Assembly: GCA_028564705.1 (NCBI GenBank)
Contig: JAPXFQ010000365.1
Span: 248,001-312,000, forward strand
Length of the DNA stretch: 64,000 nucleotides
Direction: 5' to 3'
From: Apricaphanius iberus
Taxonomy: Eukaryota; Chordata; Actinopteri; Cyprinodontiformes; Aphaniidae
Shown: piece after piece, positions 1-12,629 of the stretch
Position numbering within the stretch: the first letter of the stretch is position 1
Layout of the letters: every line of letters starts with the position of its first letter
Notes under the pieces: model-generated
What the model was told of the DNA's origin: nothing
The model's database searches: none
What the model saw: only the letters and a program-made list of their open reading frames with translations
Translations under genes and position numbers: made by a program

Positions 1-2380
1 GTGCATATTTTATCCTATGGCAAAACTTTAATTATACCCTCTGGAGTATATAGCTAAAACCATAGAGGTTATCAGAAAGTTAATACGCACATGTTTTATT
101 CTGTATACATGGACATTATCAGTTTGAATTGTTGCACTAATCACAGTGAACAGCATACCAAATGTTAGCTTATTCTGACCATGCAGGTTGGATCTGTGGG
201 CTTGATAATAAGTGTAACAATCCTATGATAATCATGGTCCTTTATGGTTTTACTTAGGAAGATTAGCATTGTGACCCTTTATGTATTGCAAAAGCTCAAG
301 ATTGGAAACACCACAGGACACTCTAATCTTGAAAAAAAAGCTATCCAAATTGAGGGGCCTCTAAAAATTCCTCTCTTGGAAAGGTAAGCCTTAAACCTGA
401 TACATCCCTGACAAGACTTCAGTAATTCCCAGCTTTACATGGGCCAGTGACAACAGGCCAACACCACATCACACAGCAACATACAAAAAGCTGCTTCCTG
501 TTCCCAAATAGTTTGGAAACCCGAGGAGGGGATAAAACAGGAGCCACACAGGAAGAGCAACGAAAGGGATGGGTGGGCACGTTCTTCAGAAGGACACAGG
601 TGGGAATGGAAATTGATGTGGTTACAAAGTGATTTACATAATGAAATGGTTCATTTAAGGTGTAGAACAGCAGGACATACAAGGGAATTTAACCAGGTAA
701 CTGAAATCCTGTCTCTCAATAATTCAATCTCCTAACTGTTTGCTGTTCATCTGTCCTTGCTTCCAAAGAGTAGGACAAATTATGAGATCCTGAAAAATGT
801 CATCCTTTAGCAAAAAATGTAATTTCATAATCTTTGCATTAAGTTATAGAGAATCTTAAGAACTCACTGTGACACAAGTAACAAAGTATTTCACTACTCT
901 GGGGCCTCATTTAAAAAACCTTGTAATGAATAATTACTCAAACCCTACTTAGGTACACCAATAAAAGTTTATTTATGCCAAGAAATATTCTAATTTCTAT
1001 AACCCTGAGTTATAGAATCTGTAATTCAAAACCATAGTTTTGAATTACATTCTGCCTCCTACATACCCACATTCTCCCATACATTTTCAATGCAAAGTGC
1101 CATATGAATTTTCTTCATAGACATAAACTTGCTAGTCTGTAACATTGCATGAGTAACCATGGCAACCAAGAGATCGACAAAACACAGATTCATTGAGAGT
1201 GAAATTGAGGTGCTTGTGGGTGAGGTAGAAGCAGAGAAAAGGTTTTTATAAAGATATCACAGTTGTGGCATCAGAAATGAATAGAAGCCTTTTAATTGAC
1301 AGCTTCGTTTCAGCAGCGAATGCTTTGTGCAAAAGAGAGATTTGCGGCAGACATAAAAAAAGAAGTGGTTGGATATGATGGTGGAGGCAAAGAAGAGGAT
1401 GGTATGCCAACGCCAGAGTGTGTCTGCCATGGAGTGTCTGCCATGGGGGCAAACATTATGAGGCATTATACACAACTGTCACTACAGTATTTTTATTTCT
1501 ACTCACACTAATTTCTGCACACCATATCAGTGCAACAATAAATGCAAATGCAATATAATTTGCAGAATTGTGCTTAAACACACTGTGATATAATTCTTAA
1601 ATGCAACATATTTTCATTCAAATTCTCTTCTTTTTTTTGCTCAGTGCAGATGTGGGAAATGGAGACTGTTTTTTGGGTTTTTTGGCGTACTGTTACACCC
1701 CTAAAAAAATGTCTGCCTCCATTCCCATATCTGAACTGGGAAAAAATAAGAGAATTTTAATAATTCACCTTGGCTCTCTATGTCATGGTTCAGTTCATTT
1801 TCGGTATAGTTAGGAAATTAAATAGGGAAAAAAGGTTTTTGTGTAATGACTCAGATCAAACTGTATTTAGAGTATATTTTCAAACACAATGTTCTACAAT
1901 AACAAACATTTATACAAAAATAAAATAAATTAAGGATATACAACAGTTTAACAATTTTTTTTTAAAACATACTACATAGATACTTCTGCTTCCTCTTTTT
2001 AATAACTAAAAGGATTTTAGTGCGCCGATATTATTGCTCTCTTGGTGCTATTTGAAATTAATCAACAGGTTTGACGTACTGTCATAAGCATGTCCGACCT
2101 CTACTGAACAATGTCTGACAAAATGCTTTCATCTTATAGAATAGAATAGAAATTACCCTCATTGTCTCACTGGGAAAAAGTCACACAAAGTTAAAAATAA
2201 ATGAATATAACAAAGCAAGTTAAGTATAAAATACTGTACAGAATGAGCAAAATTACAACACTAAAATACTGTGAAGTTATTACAAATAACATACTCTGAT
2301 TTAAACAAATGTGCAACAAAGATTTCTGAACAGCTATATGTATAGGTGTGAATGAAATCACAGAAATTGCCTTGGGGCTC
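1..2380. other. Non-coding, probably upstream fbxw4 intron
   Basis: I see no exon, RNA gene or recognisable mobile element here. Only short chance open frames occur, in AT-rich sequence. Because the exon at 19366 begins in mid-codon and nothing to its left looks like an fbxw4 exon, this stretch is inferred to be intron. An exon of another gene on either strand could be missed by eye. Confidence 0.4.
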
Positions 2381-2385
2381 ATATG

Positions 2386-2436
2386 TGGGTGCGTGGGTGG
2401 GTGTATGGATGGATGGATGAATGGGTGGATGGATGC
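2386..2436 (+). repeat. GGTG/GGAT minisatellite-like tract
   Basis: Short tandem G-rich array of GTGGGTG units followed by ATGG/GGATG units. The GGAT part resembles the 3' tail of common fish SINE-like repeats, but no SINE body is recognisable next to it. Confidence 0.75.
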
Positions 2437-3272
2437 TTTTCCAAACATTTTGGTTGTGCTAAGAGAGATTCCGCCGTATTTATTAATGGTATTTCAACAA
2501 AAAATGCATTGAAGAGTGTGGAGTGAGCACAGACCGAGGGAACAAGAGAGCCTGGAAGCATAGATAGTACGAGTGTGGGTTGATAACCTTGATGTTTGGC
2601 CCCCTGTGCTGAACAGAAATCCTTCCAGACCTAAAAGATGAATTGGGGGCCTCCATTCTTCCAATGCTCCCAGTCTCCGATGTTGTAATAATTTTTTTGA
2701 CTGGAGTGAATATCTTCGCAAAGAAAGCACACTGATGGAGTTTATGGTTGAGATTAGATCATTGTGACTGTACAGCCTCCACAGTCCAGTGGAAAGTTCT
2801 TTTAATGTAAGTGATGGATGGTAAGATGAGCAGTGATGGTGCTGAAGTCTTTAATGAATCTTCTGTTAAAATGTGCAAACCCCAGGAAACAATGCAGCTG
2901 CATCCTGGACTCTGGAACCAGTCACACCTCTACCGCCTTGGTCTTGGATGGGTCCGCCCTGACCTACCCACCCTCAAAAATGTAAGCAAGAAAAGTTATT
3001 TAAGAAACATGCAACTCACATTTCTCAGCCTTGATCTACAAGCATGACTCCGACACCCATTCAAGCTGACGGACATGGGATTTATGTTCTTCTATGCTAT
3101 TGGAAAACATGAGAATATCATTAAGGGGGGAAAAAATATGGAGGAGGTCTCTGTTGATGTTGTTGAAAAGGTTCTGGAAAACTGCAGCAGAGATAAACTG
3201 TGGCTGAGATAAAGCTAGGTCCTTACTGTAAACTTATTCCAGATCATGGTAGTGAATAGGTACATTAAGGAG

Positions 3273-3590
3273 ATCAGGTGTCAGGCGTGTAGTGTGCAGC
3301 ATGGACCCCCACACAGAATGCAGGTAAGATGCAAAGTTTATTGAAGGATGATCATTGTAGCAGGAACGACAGGGTTACATACCACAAAAGGAACATCACA
3401 CACACACAATGGTATGGCAGGGACAGAGAGGAGGGAATGAGGATCGGGTGAAACAAATTAAAGAAAGCTGTGGACAATGTTTAGACACACAGGTGGAGAC
3501 AGTCAGGTAGGGACAGCGGCAGGGAGTGCTGATGGTTCTGACCGGACACCTCCTCCAACATCAGATTCCAGGTGACCTGGGGGAAAAAAA
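3273..3590 (+). repeat. Dispersed repeat, copy 1 of a local pair
   Basis: The order of words (gtgcagcatg, cccac, cagaa, caggtaagat, tttatt, acacacacaca, gacagagagga, gacagcg) is the same as at 4155-4480, so these are two diverged copies of one repeat in the same orientation. A third insert of similar make-up is at 20393-20651. No coding capacity. Probably a non-autonomous DNA element; the family is not assigned. Confidence 0.6.
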
Positions 3591-4154
3591 GGAGAGAAGA
3601 CCCCTCCAAGACTGGCAGGAGGGGGGCAACGGAAGGAGGGCCTGAATCTCTGAGATCGGTTGGACGGCCAGCGGTCTTTCCCTATGGAACTGTTGGTGAA
3701 GGAGAAGCTTGGCCTCGAGCTGTGGAGACAGATGTGAGTCATCTATCTTCGACCCCCTCCGGGAGCTCTGGTTGCAGGATCCAGAATCAAGATATGAACA
3801 CAGGGGCCCGGAGGGAATGTGGTGGTATGAGGGATTATGGAGGAATTGCTGTGGTTAGAGTCTAAATGTAGAGGCCACAACTAGGAATGCACCAATACCG
3901 ATAGTGGTATCTCCATGCAGAACATTTACCCCCCTTGCAGCCTGGTATTCTCTCCTCGCTTCCATCTTCAAACTCGAATGATTCAGTGGGTTGAGGATTC
4001 GAGCAGCGCAGGGACAATTGCTGGCAGAGCTCTTGGTTCTCCCTCGGAAATTTCCAGGGTGGAGTGTTGGTTGATGAAGCACATAGCCAGCCCCAGAAGA
4101 GTTGAATAGGAGTTCTGGTGGTTTGGAATTTGCTGGGTACATATTAATGACCGG

Positions 4155-4480
4155 GTCATTCTGTCAAGAGTGTTGTGTGCAGCATGAACCCACTCGCAGA
4201 ACCCAGGTAAGATTCAATGTTGTTTATTTCAGGATGATGATGATTATGATGATGGCAGCAGTGATAGAGAACACAGGACAGACATCACACACACATAATA
4301 ATCCGGTGGGGACAGAGAGGACATTATGAATATAAGTAACACAAGGTGGGACTGAGGATTTGGTGAAAAGGGTTGAGACAGCTGAAGGCAATGATTAGAC
4401 AATCAGGCTGGGACAGCGACATGGAGGGCTAACAACAGGAGGTTAGTTTTTGCACTGGGTGTCAGATTGACTTGGTGGAA
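4155..4480 (+). repeat. Dispersed repeat, copy 2 of a local pair
   Basis: Diverged partner of 3273-3590, in the same orientation about 880 bp downstream. A GATGAT microsatellite has grown inside it near 4231-4255. No gene. Confidence 0.6.
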
Positions 4481-4750
4481 GGGCAGACTGTTGGCATTTT
4501 AAAGACAATTTGGACTCCAGGAATCAAATCCATGTTTGGATAAATTAATATGAGGATTATAAGAGACAGCCAGGGGTAACGGGGAACCATGGGATTCTCC
4601 TTGGTGGGGAAAACATAGAACTGGATCAACTCATGGTGGTTGCCTGACACAATTAATTAATTAATTAACAAACAAGGCTGAGTTTGATGGGTTATGGTAG
4701 TGATAGTAATTCCTCAAAGAACATTTATTTTCCTCTAAACATAAATCAAA

Positions 4751-5050
4751 TTAAGAAGATTTGTCAATGCAAATAATCAAAGTTATGATAAACCGTAGGT
4801 TAATGTTAATTGTGGCCGTCAGGACCCCCACGTTCACTGATTGACTGGGTCTTTTTGGCCAAATTGAACAGGAGTTGATGAAATGTTGGGGAGAACTGCA
4901 GTAAAGACAGCTCCCTGTGGCGAGACATTGCTTTCTTTTCTCTGGAGTTAAACAAAGTTGGCCCAGCTGCATGTGTTCTGGTGATCTGGATCTAGGTGGC
5001 GGTGTTCTAACAGTGGGGGAAGCATCAGACTTGAACTGAGTAGCACTCAA
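4751..5050 (-). pseudogene. Gag fragment of an LTR retrotransposon (CCHC zinc knuckle)
   Basis: A 99-codon frame contains a perfect retroviral-type zinc knuckle, CX2CX4HX4C (Cys48, Cys51, His56, Cys61). It is preceded by a proline/arginine-rich stretch and a QLGQ-x-CLTPEKR segment, as in the C-terminal (nucleocapsid) part of Gag of Ty3/Gypsy-type elements, which binds the element's RNA. The motif and its preceding segment are seen directly; the Gypsy assignment is from family knowledge. No protease, RT or LTR was recognised beside it, so this is an orphan remnant. No function is expected. Confidence 0.6.
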
Positions 5051-5407
5051 AGAGGGCTTCGACCTATGTCTTTCTCTTGCTCTCTAGTGTAACCCTATAG
5101 CCTACTATATTAAGTCATTTAAAGAGACAGGCTCACTTCAGCTGGTTAAATCATTATTAAGCTGGTCATTAAGAGTGTGATCAATGCCCTCTCAAAAGCT
5201 GGAGCATTCCAATTTGATTCAGCGTGCGAGTCTTGATGGCAAAATCAGCCACAGATCGGTTGCTCTTTGCAGAAAAATTCCCAAAACAAATTCCAACCAG
5301 TTCTATTTCAGTTCCTCTTCTCTGGGTAAAAACAAAATCTATATCATGTGCTTTCTCCACAAATACCAAACATGTTCTGTAGTGTTTTACAGTTGCTAAT
5401 TGTTAGG

Positions 5408-5505
5408 CGAGTCAACTTTGTTTGTATAGCAAACTGAATTTACAATTTACATTCAACAGTCACTACTGCAACACAAGGCAATTCAAGGTGCTTTACATGA
5501 TTCGG
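5408..5505 (-). repeat. LINE 3' tail remnant (L2-type), antisense
   Basis: The words caattcaaggtgctttacatg and ttgtttgtatagc match the reverse complement of the L2-type 3' end seen better at 46324-46410 (tcaaggcactttacaag, tttatacag). Only the tail survives. Confidence 0.45.
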
Positions 5506-5534
5506 TGGTTAAGAAACCAAGTATATTATACACT

Positions 5535-5840
5535 TCTAAAAGTGTATAAGAGTATGAAAAGTATAAGAGTGTGAAAATTAAAAAAAAGAGCATTGTTAAA
5601 ATAAAACATTTAATGTTTGATTTGATAACAACAATTGAGGAAAAGCATAAGAAGAAAATGTATGTAAAAGTATGAAAATTAAAAACCAATAAAACACGAA
5701 AATCAATTAAAGAAAACATTTAATGTTTGATTAAAAACAAAAATTGAGGAAAAGTATAAAAAGAAAATGTGTTAACCAAACATATAATAAAAACATGAAA
5801 AGTAAACCTTTTAGCATTTGAATAAAAACAACAATGTAGG
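5535..5840 (+). repeat. AT-rich tandem duplication, about 112-bp unit
   Basis: The block acatttaatgtttgatt, then a variable A-rich run, then aattgaggaaaag, then ata-aagaaaatgt occurs at about 5606 and again at about 5718. A degenerate third start is near 5810. Sequence between the copies is also A-rich with recurring gtatgaaaa words. Confidence 0.65.
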
Positions 5841-6377
5841 ACTCGAAGGCAGCTCTAAATAGTTAGCTTCTCAAAGCTACACCTACATGGCCAAAACAAT
5901 GCAGCCCTGCTTTGAGTGGTCCCATTCCAGATGATGTTAGATGGACAGATTTTTTTAGACTCAGCCGTTTTCTTGTCTATTTTCCTTCATTTAAGCGATG
6001 CAGGGAATGTCGTGTAGAGAATATTCACATGCACCATGCTTATAACCAAGAATGGCTGATTGTATTGAAAAATGATTTTCAGTGAAGGTGAACTTTAACA
6101 TAGTTTGCTTTTGGTTTAATGAGAGACGCTGATAAAATCGTCTTCTTCTTATGCTTTGTTCAGACCGCAGGCTTTGTCAGCGTCATGTAACGCTCATAAA
6201 GCGACTTGTTCAACGCATATATACAGCAGGTACATTTTTAAGATGAAGCTTGCAAAGCTCGTAGGCGGGCCTTTCTCTGCTGGATGTTTTAAACACTCGT
6301 AGATTGTGGTTGGCTAGGCAGCGTTGATGTCGGGCAACGTCACTACAGTGAGTCGCTCTGATTGGTTGCCGTGCTGA

Positions 6378-7494
6378 CAACACTCAGCTTTATATCCCAA
6401 TCTCACCAGGTGATGTTACACCCATCCAAATCCTCAACAAATGCATTCAGCAAATTAACAGCTGGAAGTCCCATAATTTCTCCTAACTGAACAAAAAAAC
6501 GTTATTGCTTCCCTTCTGACTCAAAAAACATTGATTAAATATCAGTACACAGCTTCAGTTGGTCCAACTAGAAACTACCAACCATGCCAGAAATCTAGGT
6601 GTTGTAATGGACTCAGACCTGAACCTCCAGGGTCACATAAAGGCAATAACAAGGTCAGCTTTCTATCACCTGAAGAACATTTCTAGGATTAAAGGACTGA
6701 TGACACAAGGAGACCTAGAAAAACTCATCCATGCATTTATCTTTAGCCGCCTTGATTACTGTAATAGTATCTTTACAGGTCTACCTAAAAAACCAATCAG
6801 ACAGCTGCATCTGATCCGGAATGCTGCTGCTCGTGTTCTTACTAGAACCAAGAAAGTAGAACACATCATCCCAGTTCTAAAGTCCTTCCACTGGCTCCCT
6901 GTAGCTCAGAGAATAGACTTCAAAGTGCTTTTTTAGTCTATAAATCATTGAATGGGTTAGCACCAGAGTACATTAGAGAGATCTGCTATCACGGTACAAA
7001 CCATCCAGATCACTCAGGTCCTCCAGCTCTAGTCTACTGATCGTCCCTAGAACCAGAACCAAACACGGAGAAGCAGCTTTTAGTTTATATGCTCCTCATG
7101 TCTGGAACAAACTACCGGGAGAATGCAAAGCTGCAGAGACACTGAACTCTTTTAAATCTAAAATTAAAACCCTACCTATTAAGACTCGCTTAGGAGTAAC
7201 TGTTTTTACTTGCATGTTTTTAATTGTCACACGAATTATTGTCTCATTACTGTAAATGTTTTCCTGTGTTAGAAACTGTGAGCTTTCTTCAGCAAGATCA
7301 GTTAATGAATTAAAACTGTGTTTTTTACTTACTTATCCCTTCATCGTTGTATTTTCTTGATTATTTTCTTATTGTAACTGCTCATTTGTATTCTAATTAT
7401 CATACTGATTTATGCTGTGAACCAGTCTTAATCATGTAAAGCACCTTGAGTTACCCTGTGTTGAAAGTGTGCTATACAAATAAAATTGCCTTGC
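6378..7494 (+). mobile_element. 5'-truncated CR1/L2-type LINE inside the MITE
   Basis: Compared with the intact MITE at 18341-18752, extra sequence starts just after ttggttgccgtgctg and stops before aagagcattagtccgtc. It contains the C-terminal part of a LINE reverse transcriptase, then an AT-rich 3' UTR ending in aataaaattgcctt, a short tail typical of this LINE group. It lacks the RT catalytic domain and endonuclease, so it is a dead 5'-truncated copy. Confidence 0.85.
6420..7230 (+). pseudogene. LINE reverse transcriptase C-terminal fragment
   Basis: The clearest part is a 125-codon frame at 6559-6936 with the family's conserved C-terminal words: NLGVVMDSDLNL, LDYCNSIF, NAAARVLTR and HWLPVAQRIDFKVL. 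A frameshift at about 6930 then breaks it, and related sequence (YKSLNG-like, RSSRSSSSSLLIVPR-like) continues in another frame to about 7200. In an active element this region follows the RT palm and thumb. The palm (YADD) is absent, so no activity is possible. Confidence 0.85.
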
Positions 7495-7770
7495 GTCAAG
7501 AGCATTAGTCCGTCAAAAGTTTAACTTGCTTAACTTCTGCGTTGCTAGCGTTATGCGCTTTGAAGCTTGAAACACAGGAAAACCTTGAAAAGTTGACGGA
7601 GCCAAAGCTCACAAAGCGCCGCAGAGACCGTGATGCTCCAACGGCCTCAACCACAGACTTAACATGTAATCTTAATGTTGCTGACGTTGAAGACTGTTGT
7701 CTGAACGCAGCATTAGTGCCATTTTTACACCATTCTGAGTGATGCTTGGACGTTTTGCCAGTTGCAGAAT

Positions 7771-7807
7771 AATCTATGATATATCTATATATATATATAT
7801 ATATATC
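7771..7807. repeat. (TA)n microsatellite
   Basis: An atatat run starting with one interrupted unit (atctat), just outside the right end of MITE copy A. Confidence 0.9.
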
Positions 7808-10380
7808 AGGGGGCAAATTTTTTTATGACAATGTTTAGAATTTTCTAGATAAACATTGACTTGTATTTTAAAATAGATTCCTATTTACTTAATCTGTTAG
7901 GCTGAGCAACAGGCATGGACAATAACTCTTACCCGTACACAACCCAGTATCCCCTACCTGCGTCATACTCAGTCTAGTGCATCTCCACAACCACAATGTG
8001 CATTTGTTTTTAAACTCTTTGAGTGAAAACATCATAAACAGGTCACTGTTGCAGGTTCTATACCAAAACAGCCAGCAAATCCACAAGTGTCACAGAAGGT
8101 TCTAGATAAGATGCTCCAATTTGTTCCCTTTGAAAACCAGCGGTACTAGAGATTTACAAGAATGAATAGCCTAACTGCAGACTGAAAGGTTTTGGTATTT
8201 CTCAAATCTGACAAAGGTGTTAACACAAATCTGAAACTTCGAAGGACTTCTTGGCACATTGATTTTCATTTAACATTCTCTCATCTCACCATCTCAGTGG
8301 AACAAAGAAATCGTATGATCACTCATATAGTTAGGGATGCCACACGCGGTCTCATCCAAGCAACACCCCAACTTCTCACAGAATTTCCCTCATGGTCAAA
8401 CACAGAAGAGGGAACCAGCATCAAAGGTAGAGGACTCTGACCATCACTCCCCACTTCCAACATCTCCCTTTGTTCCTTAAGAAAGGGAGCCTTTCTTTGT
8501 ACAGTCAAATGGTCAGGCTGGGATTCCTTGCATTCCTGAGTTTGAAAAGACAGGGTTAAATGTCTACAGCGGTACAGACACCCTGTTGTACAAATTGCTG
8601 CTGTATTGTCTTGGCAATACATGCATTTGTGTGACATTTTGAAGGTGGTAATTCTTTTTTTGATGGTCTGTATTTCCTCCTCAAATTCCTGCTTCACTTG
8701 TTGTGCAGATGGTCCAAGGATGCAGGGTCAAAGCCAATGATGTGGAGCAGTTTGTGTGACTTCCCTGTTTGTTTTAGTCAGTAAAAACCTCAGCAGGAAA
8801 CCTTTTCTCCACCAATATGACAGCTTTTTACAATAAATCTTGTTTCTCAGTGCATCCCAGGCTGCTGGTTTAAAGCTTAGCCTTAACAAGGTCCACCAAG
8901 CACTTCTGTCACAAAAAACACACAGATTTTCTTCAGCTGTCCCCACACTAGAGCATAATTCTCTTACCTTTTATATTGTTTCAAACATTGTCAATTCATT
9001 TATTCCTTTCACAGCTCTTGAAACCTATGTCTGTGTGGCCTCTAAAGCCAGTGTGGCTCCTGCAGGGCTGCCAGACAGGCTTAAACCAGGAATTAGACTT
9101 TGTGTGTCACATAGCCCATAGCCTCTTCTAAACAATCACTAAGTCTGTGCCTCCTGAGGCTAACCCCCAATTTACACCGGGTACGTTACAGCAGTGGCAC
9201 AGTTTTGTTGCAACCTCCGCAGCACGTCAATCCCCACTGGGAGCGGAACGGCTGCACAACGGTCCACAGAGATGAAGGCAGAGACTTCGGGTTCCAAGCT
9301 CCTGCCCCCACCCCATAGTGCCTTGACCAAAGGGAACTGCAAAGCTACAATTTAAAATTATTAAAGCTTTTTAATGTTCATATATTTCATCTCCAAAAAC
9401 GTGAAATTAAGAATTGACAATTTTAATATTACGATACTGGATTGAATAAATATAGTAAATGAGATATATCTATTGGAAGCTGTTACCAATTAATTACCCC
9501 TTAAAAACTATAACTTGTGAAACTATATGAGAAACTACTGAACTAATTAACTACTATTGAGCAACTATTCAGCAAATGGGTGAAATATATCAAACCTTTA
9601 AAACTGGATTTCGTGCAGGATAGCCATGGAGACAAATGCTCTAAATATGCAATAGGGTTTATTATTATGTTTTTTGTTTTTAAGGTAAGAAGATAGGAAG
9701 ATATATCTATTTTGCTCATCTCTCTCTTTTATCTCTCCCAGAGTTCAGTTTATTTGTTGTTCTTATTTTTTCTCTTTGATATTATTACAAAAATGGTTAA
9801 ACTAAACAGTTATGGTTACACTTTGTTGTAAATCACTTTTTGAAAAAAAAAAAATTTATCCCACCATTTTACTCATATGCATAATTTTAGCTGGGACCAT
9901 GTTCCTGGCAATATTTATGGATTGGCAGTGTTCTCACCACCATTTTAAAAACCTGATGCTTCATATCTAGATCTAACATCCACTTGTGCTACCAGCACAA
10001 CTTCCATATAATTAGTATCTAAACTGACTGGTATTTAAATCACTCAATTCCACTATAGTATGCAGTCATGGTTTGTTTGCTGCCCAGATGCTGCACCATT
10101 CTCCACACAGGACGATATTACAAAGTTTAACAGACTCACAGTCCACTCCAAACACCTTCAGGGCATAATTTCAAGCCATTCAAAAGCAGATACAGTATCA
10201 ACAGGCTATATCTTTTCTGGAAGGTTTTCTAAGATTTCACCGTCGCTGCTCCATGCACTGGTGATGTTTGGTGTTTGTATATAATTCTCAACAGCTAGGG
10301 TAAAAGCCTTGTCTTCCATGCAGACAAAATACATCTGGAGAGTAGTAGAAGAGGAAAGTAGAAAGGTGAAGAAAAGTGGT
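7808..10380. other. Non-coding intron sequence, nothing recognised
   Basis: No exon or element family recognised. Open frames of up to 124 codons (8323-8697, - strand) show no domain, repeated motif or codon signal I can defend. A GC-richer patch at about 9130-9310 contains words such as ttacaccgggtacgttac that suggest an old repeat, but it has no partner in the window. Confidence 0.4.
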
Positions 10381-10384
10381 CAGT

Positions 10385-10545
10385 CTCTCCATCAACAGTC
10401 TAAGCCTATAGCAGCATAACTATAAAAATAACTATAACTATAAGCTTTATCAAAAAATAAGTTTTTAAGACTAGCCTTAAAAACAAAAAGGTTGTCTGCC
10501 TCACGGGCTAAAACTAGGGGCTGGTTCCAAAAAAGATGAGCCTGA
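10385..10545 (-). repeat. L2-type LINE fragment, antisense
   Basis: The words taagctttatcaaa, taagactagccttaaa, ttgtctgcctcacgg, ggctggttcc and gagcctgataact match in order the antisense RT C-terminus at 47060-47185. About 160 bp survive, with no open frame. Confidence 0.7.
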
Positions 10546-10929
10546 TAACTACAATATCATAGTTAAGCTATGTCGAATCTCCACTTGTCTTTTATTTTGA
10601 AATTAACGGAACACTTTACACTCATACCATGGGTCCTTTCCTGTTTAACTCTGAGTTACCTGTTGACGCCTTTTGGTAGCGTGTCGTGTCCAAAATGGAT
10701 CCCATTCCTAACATTGGCAGAGAAGCATGGTGAGATGATTCTGGGACGCATCTGAAATACCCTGCGGAGCATCCGGTTGTAACCTAGGCCATGCAGAGAC
10801 CTTTAGGTGCTCATAGCTAAAAAAGGGGGACACAGAGCAAGATTTTAAAATGGATTAGCTTATTGTATACCATGCTAAATAACAACTGATATTTATCCTG
10901 AATTGTAACATTATATATCATCATCATCA

Positions 10930-11422
10930 TGAGATGGGAACCATGCAAAGCTTTTTTCTTCTGATGGGGTTCAATGTTGCTGCTGCTGGGCTGAGTTGAT
11001 CAAAAGGCATCTCTCCACTAGTGCTCCTACGTCGACCCGAGCGGTACCGTCCTTTCGGGAACGCGACTCGGTACAGCTCAACTCCTCAAATGTTGCTTCA
11101 CAGTAGCAACAAACCAGAGCGTCTAAAGTGAGTGGGTGCGTCATATGATGGGTGGCGCCAGAGTTCAAAGCGGCAAATAAACAAAGAGCGTGGAGAAGAA
11201 GATCAACACTGTTGTTGCGGTCGTGAGTTTTTTGCTCAGTCTGTGGCTTTTTGCATCCGCACGTCGAAGAGTGTTTATGGTTAAACAACGAAGCGAAAGA
11301 GAGAGAGTCTTGCATCGAACAATAATGACCCTGGGAAAGCTACATGCTGCAAGGAAGAACACAGTTTAAAAGTACAAATGAGTTTGGGAAGCACTACAGA
11401 TGAATGGTGCTACAGAGAGAAC
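10930..11422. other. Probable 5' flank of Harbinger element 1
   Basis: GC-richer than its surroundings, with a partly palindromic cluster near 11040-11090 (gagcggtacc ... cgactcggtac). No terminal inverted repeat could be matched to the far side, so the left end of the element is unresolved. Two overlapping chance frames occur on the - strand. Confidence 0.3.
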
Positions 11423-12624
11423 ATGGCGGCTTGTGATGGTAAGCAGATGCAACTGCTATCCCGTTGTGGTCGGCTATAAAAATGCTCTGTGTATTTATTT
11501 ATTTTATAAAGCCCAGTGTAACAACGTATGTTGACAAGTTGGCTGTAGTAATAAGTATTATGTGTGTGCGTGTTTCAGATGACTGCTCTGCGAAGCCGTC
11601 GCAGCCGACCATCGGTATGGTAGTGTAACCGGGCCTCTCAGTGGTGGGACGATGTTGTTCCAGGTTTCATCGAAGCTCAGTGGCTAGAGAACTTCAGGAT
11701 GTCGGAACAAACATTCATCTATCTGTGCAGTAAACTACGACCAGCGCTGGAGCGACAACACACGTCTTTTTGCCGCTATCTCCCCTTAAATAAGCAAGTT
11801 GCCATTGCTCTGTGGAAGCTACAGAAGTATTGGACATCTGTTTGGAGTCACAACTGTGTGGAGGTGTGTAAAGGAGTTTTGTGCCGCAGCAGAGACATTA
11901 CTTGTGCCTGAACAAATACGTATCCCTGATGAAACCAAGTTTAGAGACATGTCGGCGTACATTGAGAACAGGTGGGGTCTCCCACACTGTGTAGGTGCAA
12001 TAGACGGCTCCCACATACGCATCATTGCCCCACCAGAATATCACACAGATTACTTCAACCGCAAGGGCTGGCACTCCATAGTCCTCTAAGGTATTGTCGA
12101 TGGAAAGGGACTGTTCTAGAATGTGTGTACAGGATTAACTGGGAGCCTGCATGATGCCAGGGTTCTGAGGCTGTCTACGCTGTGGGAGTTGGCCGGCTGG
12201 GGAAACCTATTTCCACCTCACTCCAGAAACATTGAAAATGTGGCTACTACATCCTCGGAGACTCAGCGTACCCACTGCTGAACTGGCTGTTGAAGCCATT
12301 TAATGACACCGGATAACTGACGGCAGCACAGCTACTTTACAATAACAAACTCAGCAGAGCACGGGTTGTTGTAGAAAATGCTTTTGGTCAGCTGAAGGGG
12401 AGATGGCGGTGCCTTTTGAAAAGAAATGACTGTGATCTGGAACTTGTACAGTCTATGGCGCTGACTTGTGCTCTGCACAATCTGTGTGAAAGTCATGGTG
12501 AGCCATATGAAAGCACATGGGATGAAGCTGCAGATTCTTCTGCAGTGCAGTCTGCTACAGTGGCGCATAATGTGGAAGAGGGGGGGCCGAGGTTTACAGG
12601 ATGCTGTAATGCATTATCTCTGTA
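11423..12624 (+). pseudogene. HARBI1-like PIF/Harbinger transposase, broken
   Basis: A short first exon (atggcggcttgtgatg, 11423-11438) has a GTAAGC donor. The second exon starts after the cag ending at 11578. Readable blocks in order: WDDVVPGF and LENFRMSEQTFIYLC (from about 11644), KQVAIALWKL (11790), then after a frameshift GHLFGV and ETKFRDMSAYIENRWGLPH, and then AIDGSHI. The DDE-type catalytic residues are all still encoded: first Asp at 12003-12005, second Asp (GDSAYP) at 12260-12262, Glu (VVVENAFG) at 12374-12376. Damage includes an early stop (11625), a small indel near 11825, TAA at about 12088, TAG at about 12118, a frameshift near 12245 and TAA at 12326. The catalytic geometry is preserved but the protein cannot be made. 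Confidence 0.88.
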
Positions 12625-12629
12625 ATAGC

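Larger units (their letters stand above)
6161..7704 (-). mobile_element. MITE copy A, split by a LINE
   Basis: Begins with cagaccgcaggctttgtcag and ends with ctgacgttga...gtctga. Both halves match, in reverse orientation, the uninterrupted copy at 18341-18752. The left half is 6161-6377 and the right half 7495-7704, together about 427 bp. The right half has a 66-codon frame related to one in the other copy (both contain the words TCNL, LEKLT and ST-DLTCN). This could be a remnant of the N-terminal exon of the parent transposase. Confidence 0.75.

Noticed and set aside
3881..3912. hAT-type terminus (taggaatgcaccaataccgata)
   Set aside because: Looks like a known terminus style, but no partner end or duplication was found, so no element is called.
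8323..8697. 124-codon - strand frame with several Cys
   Set aside because: Cys spacing does not form a known finger, and no neighbours support a gene.
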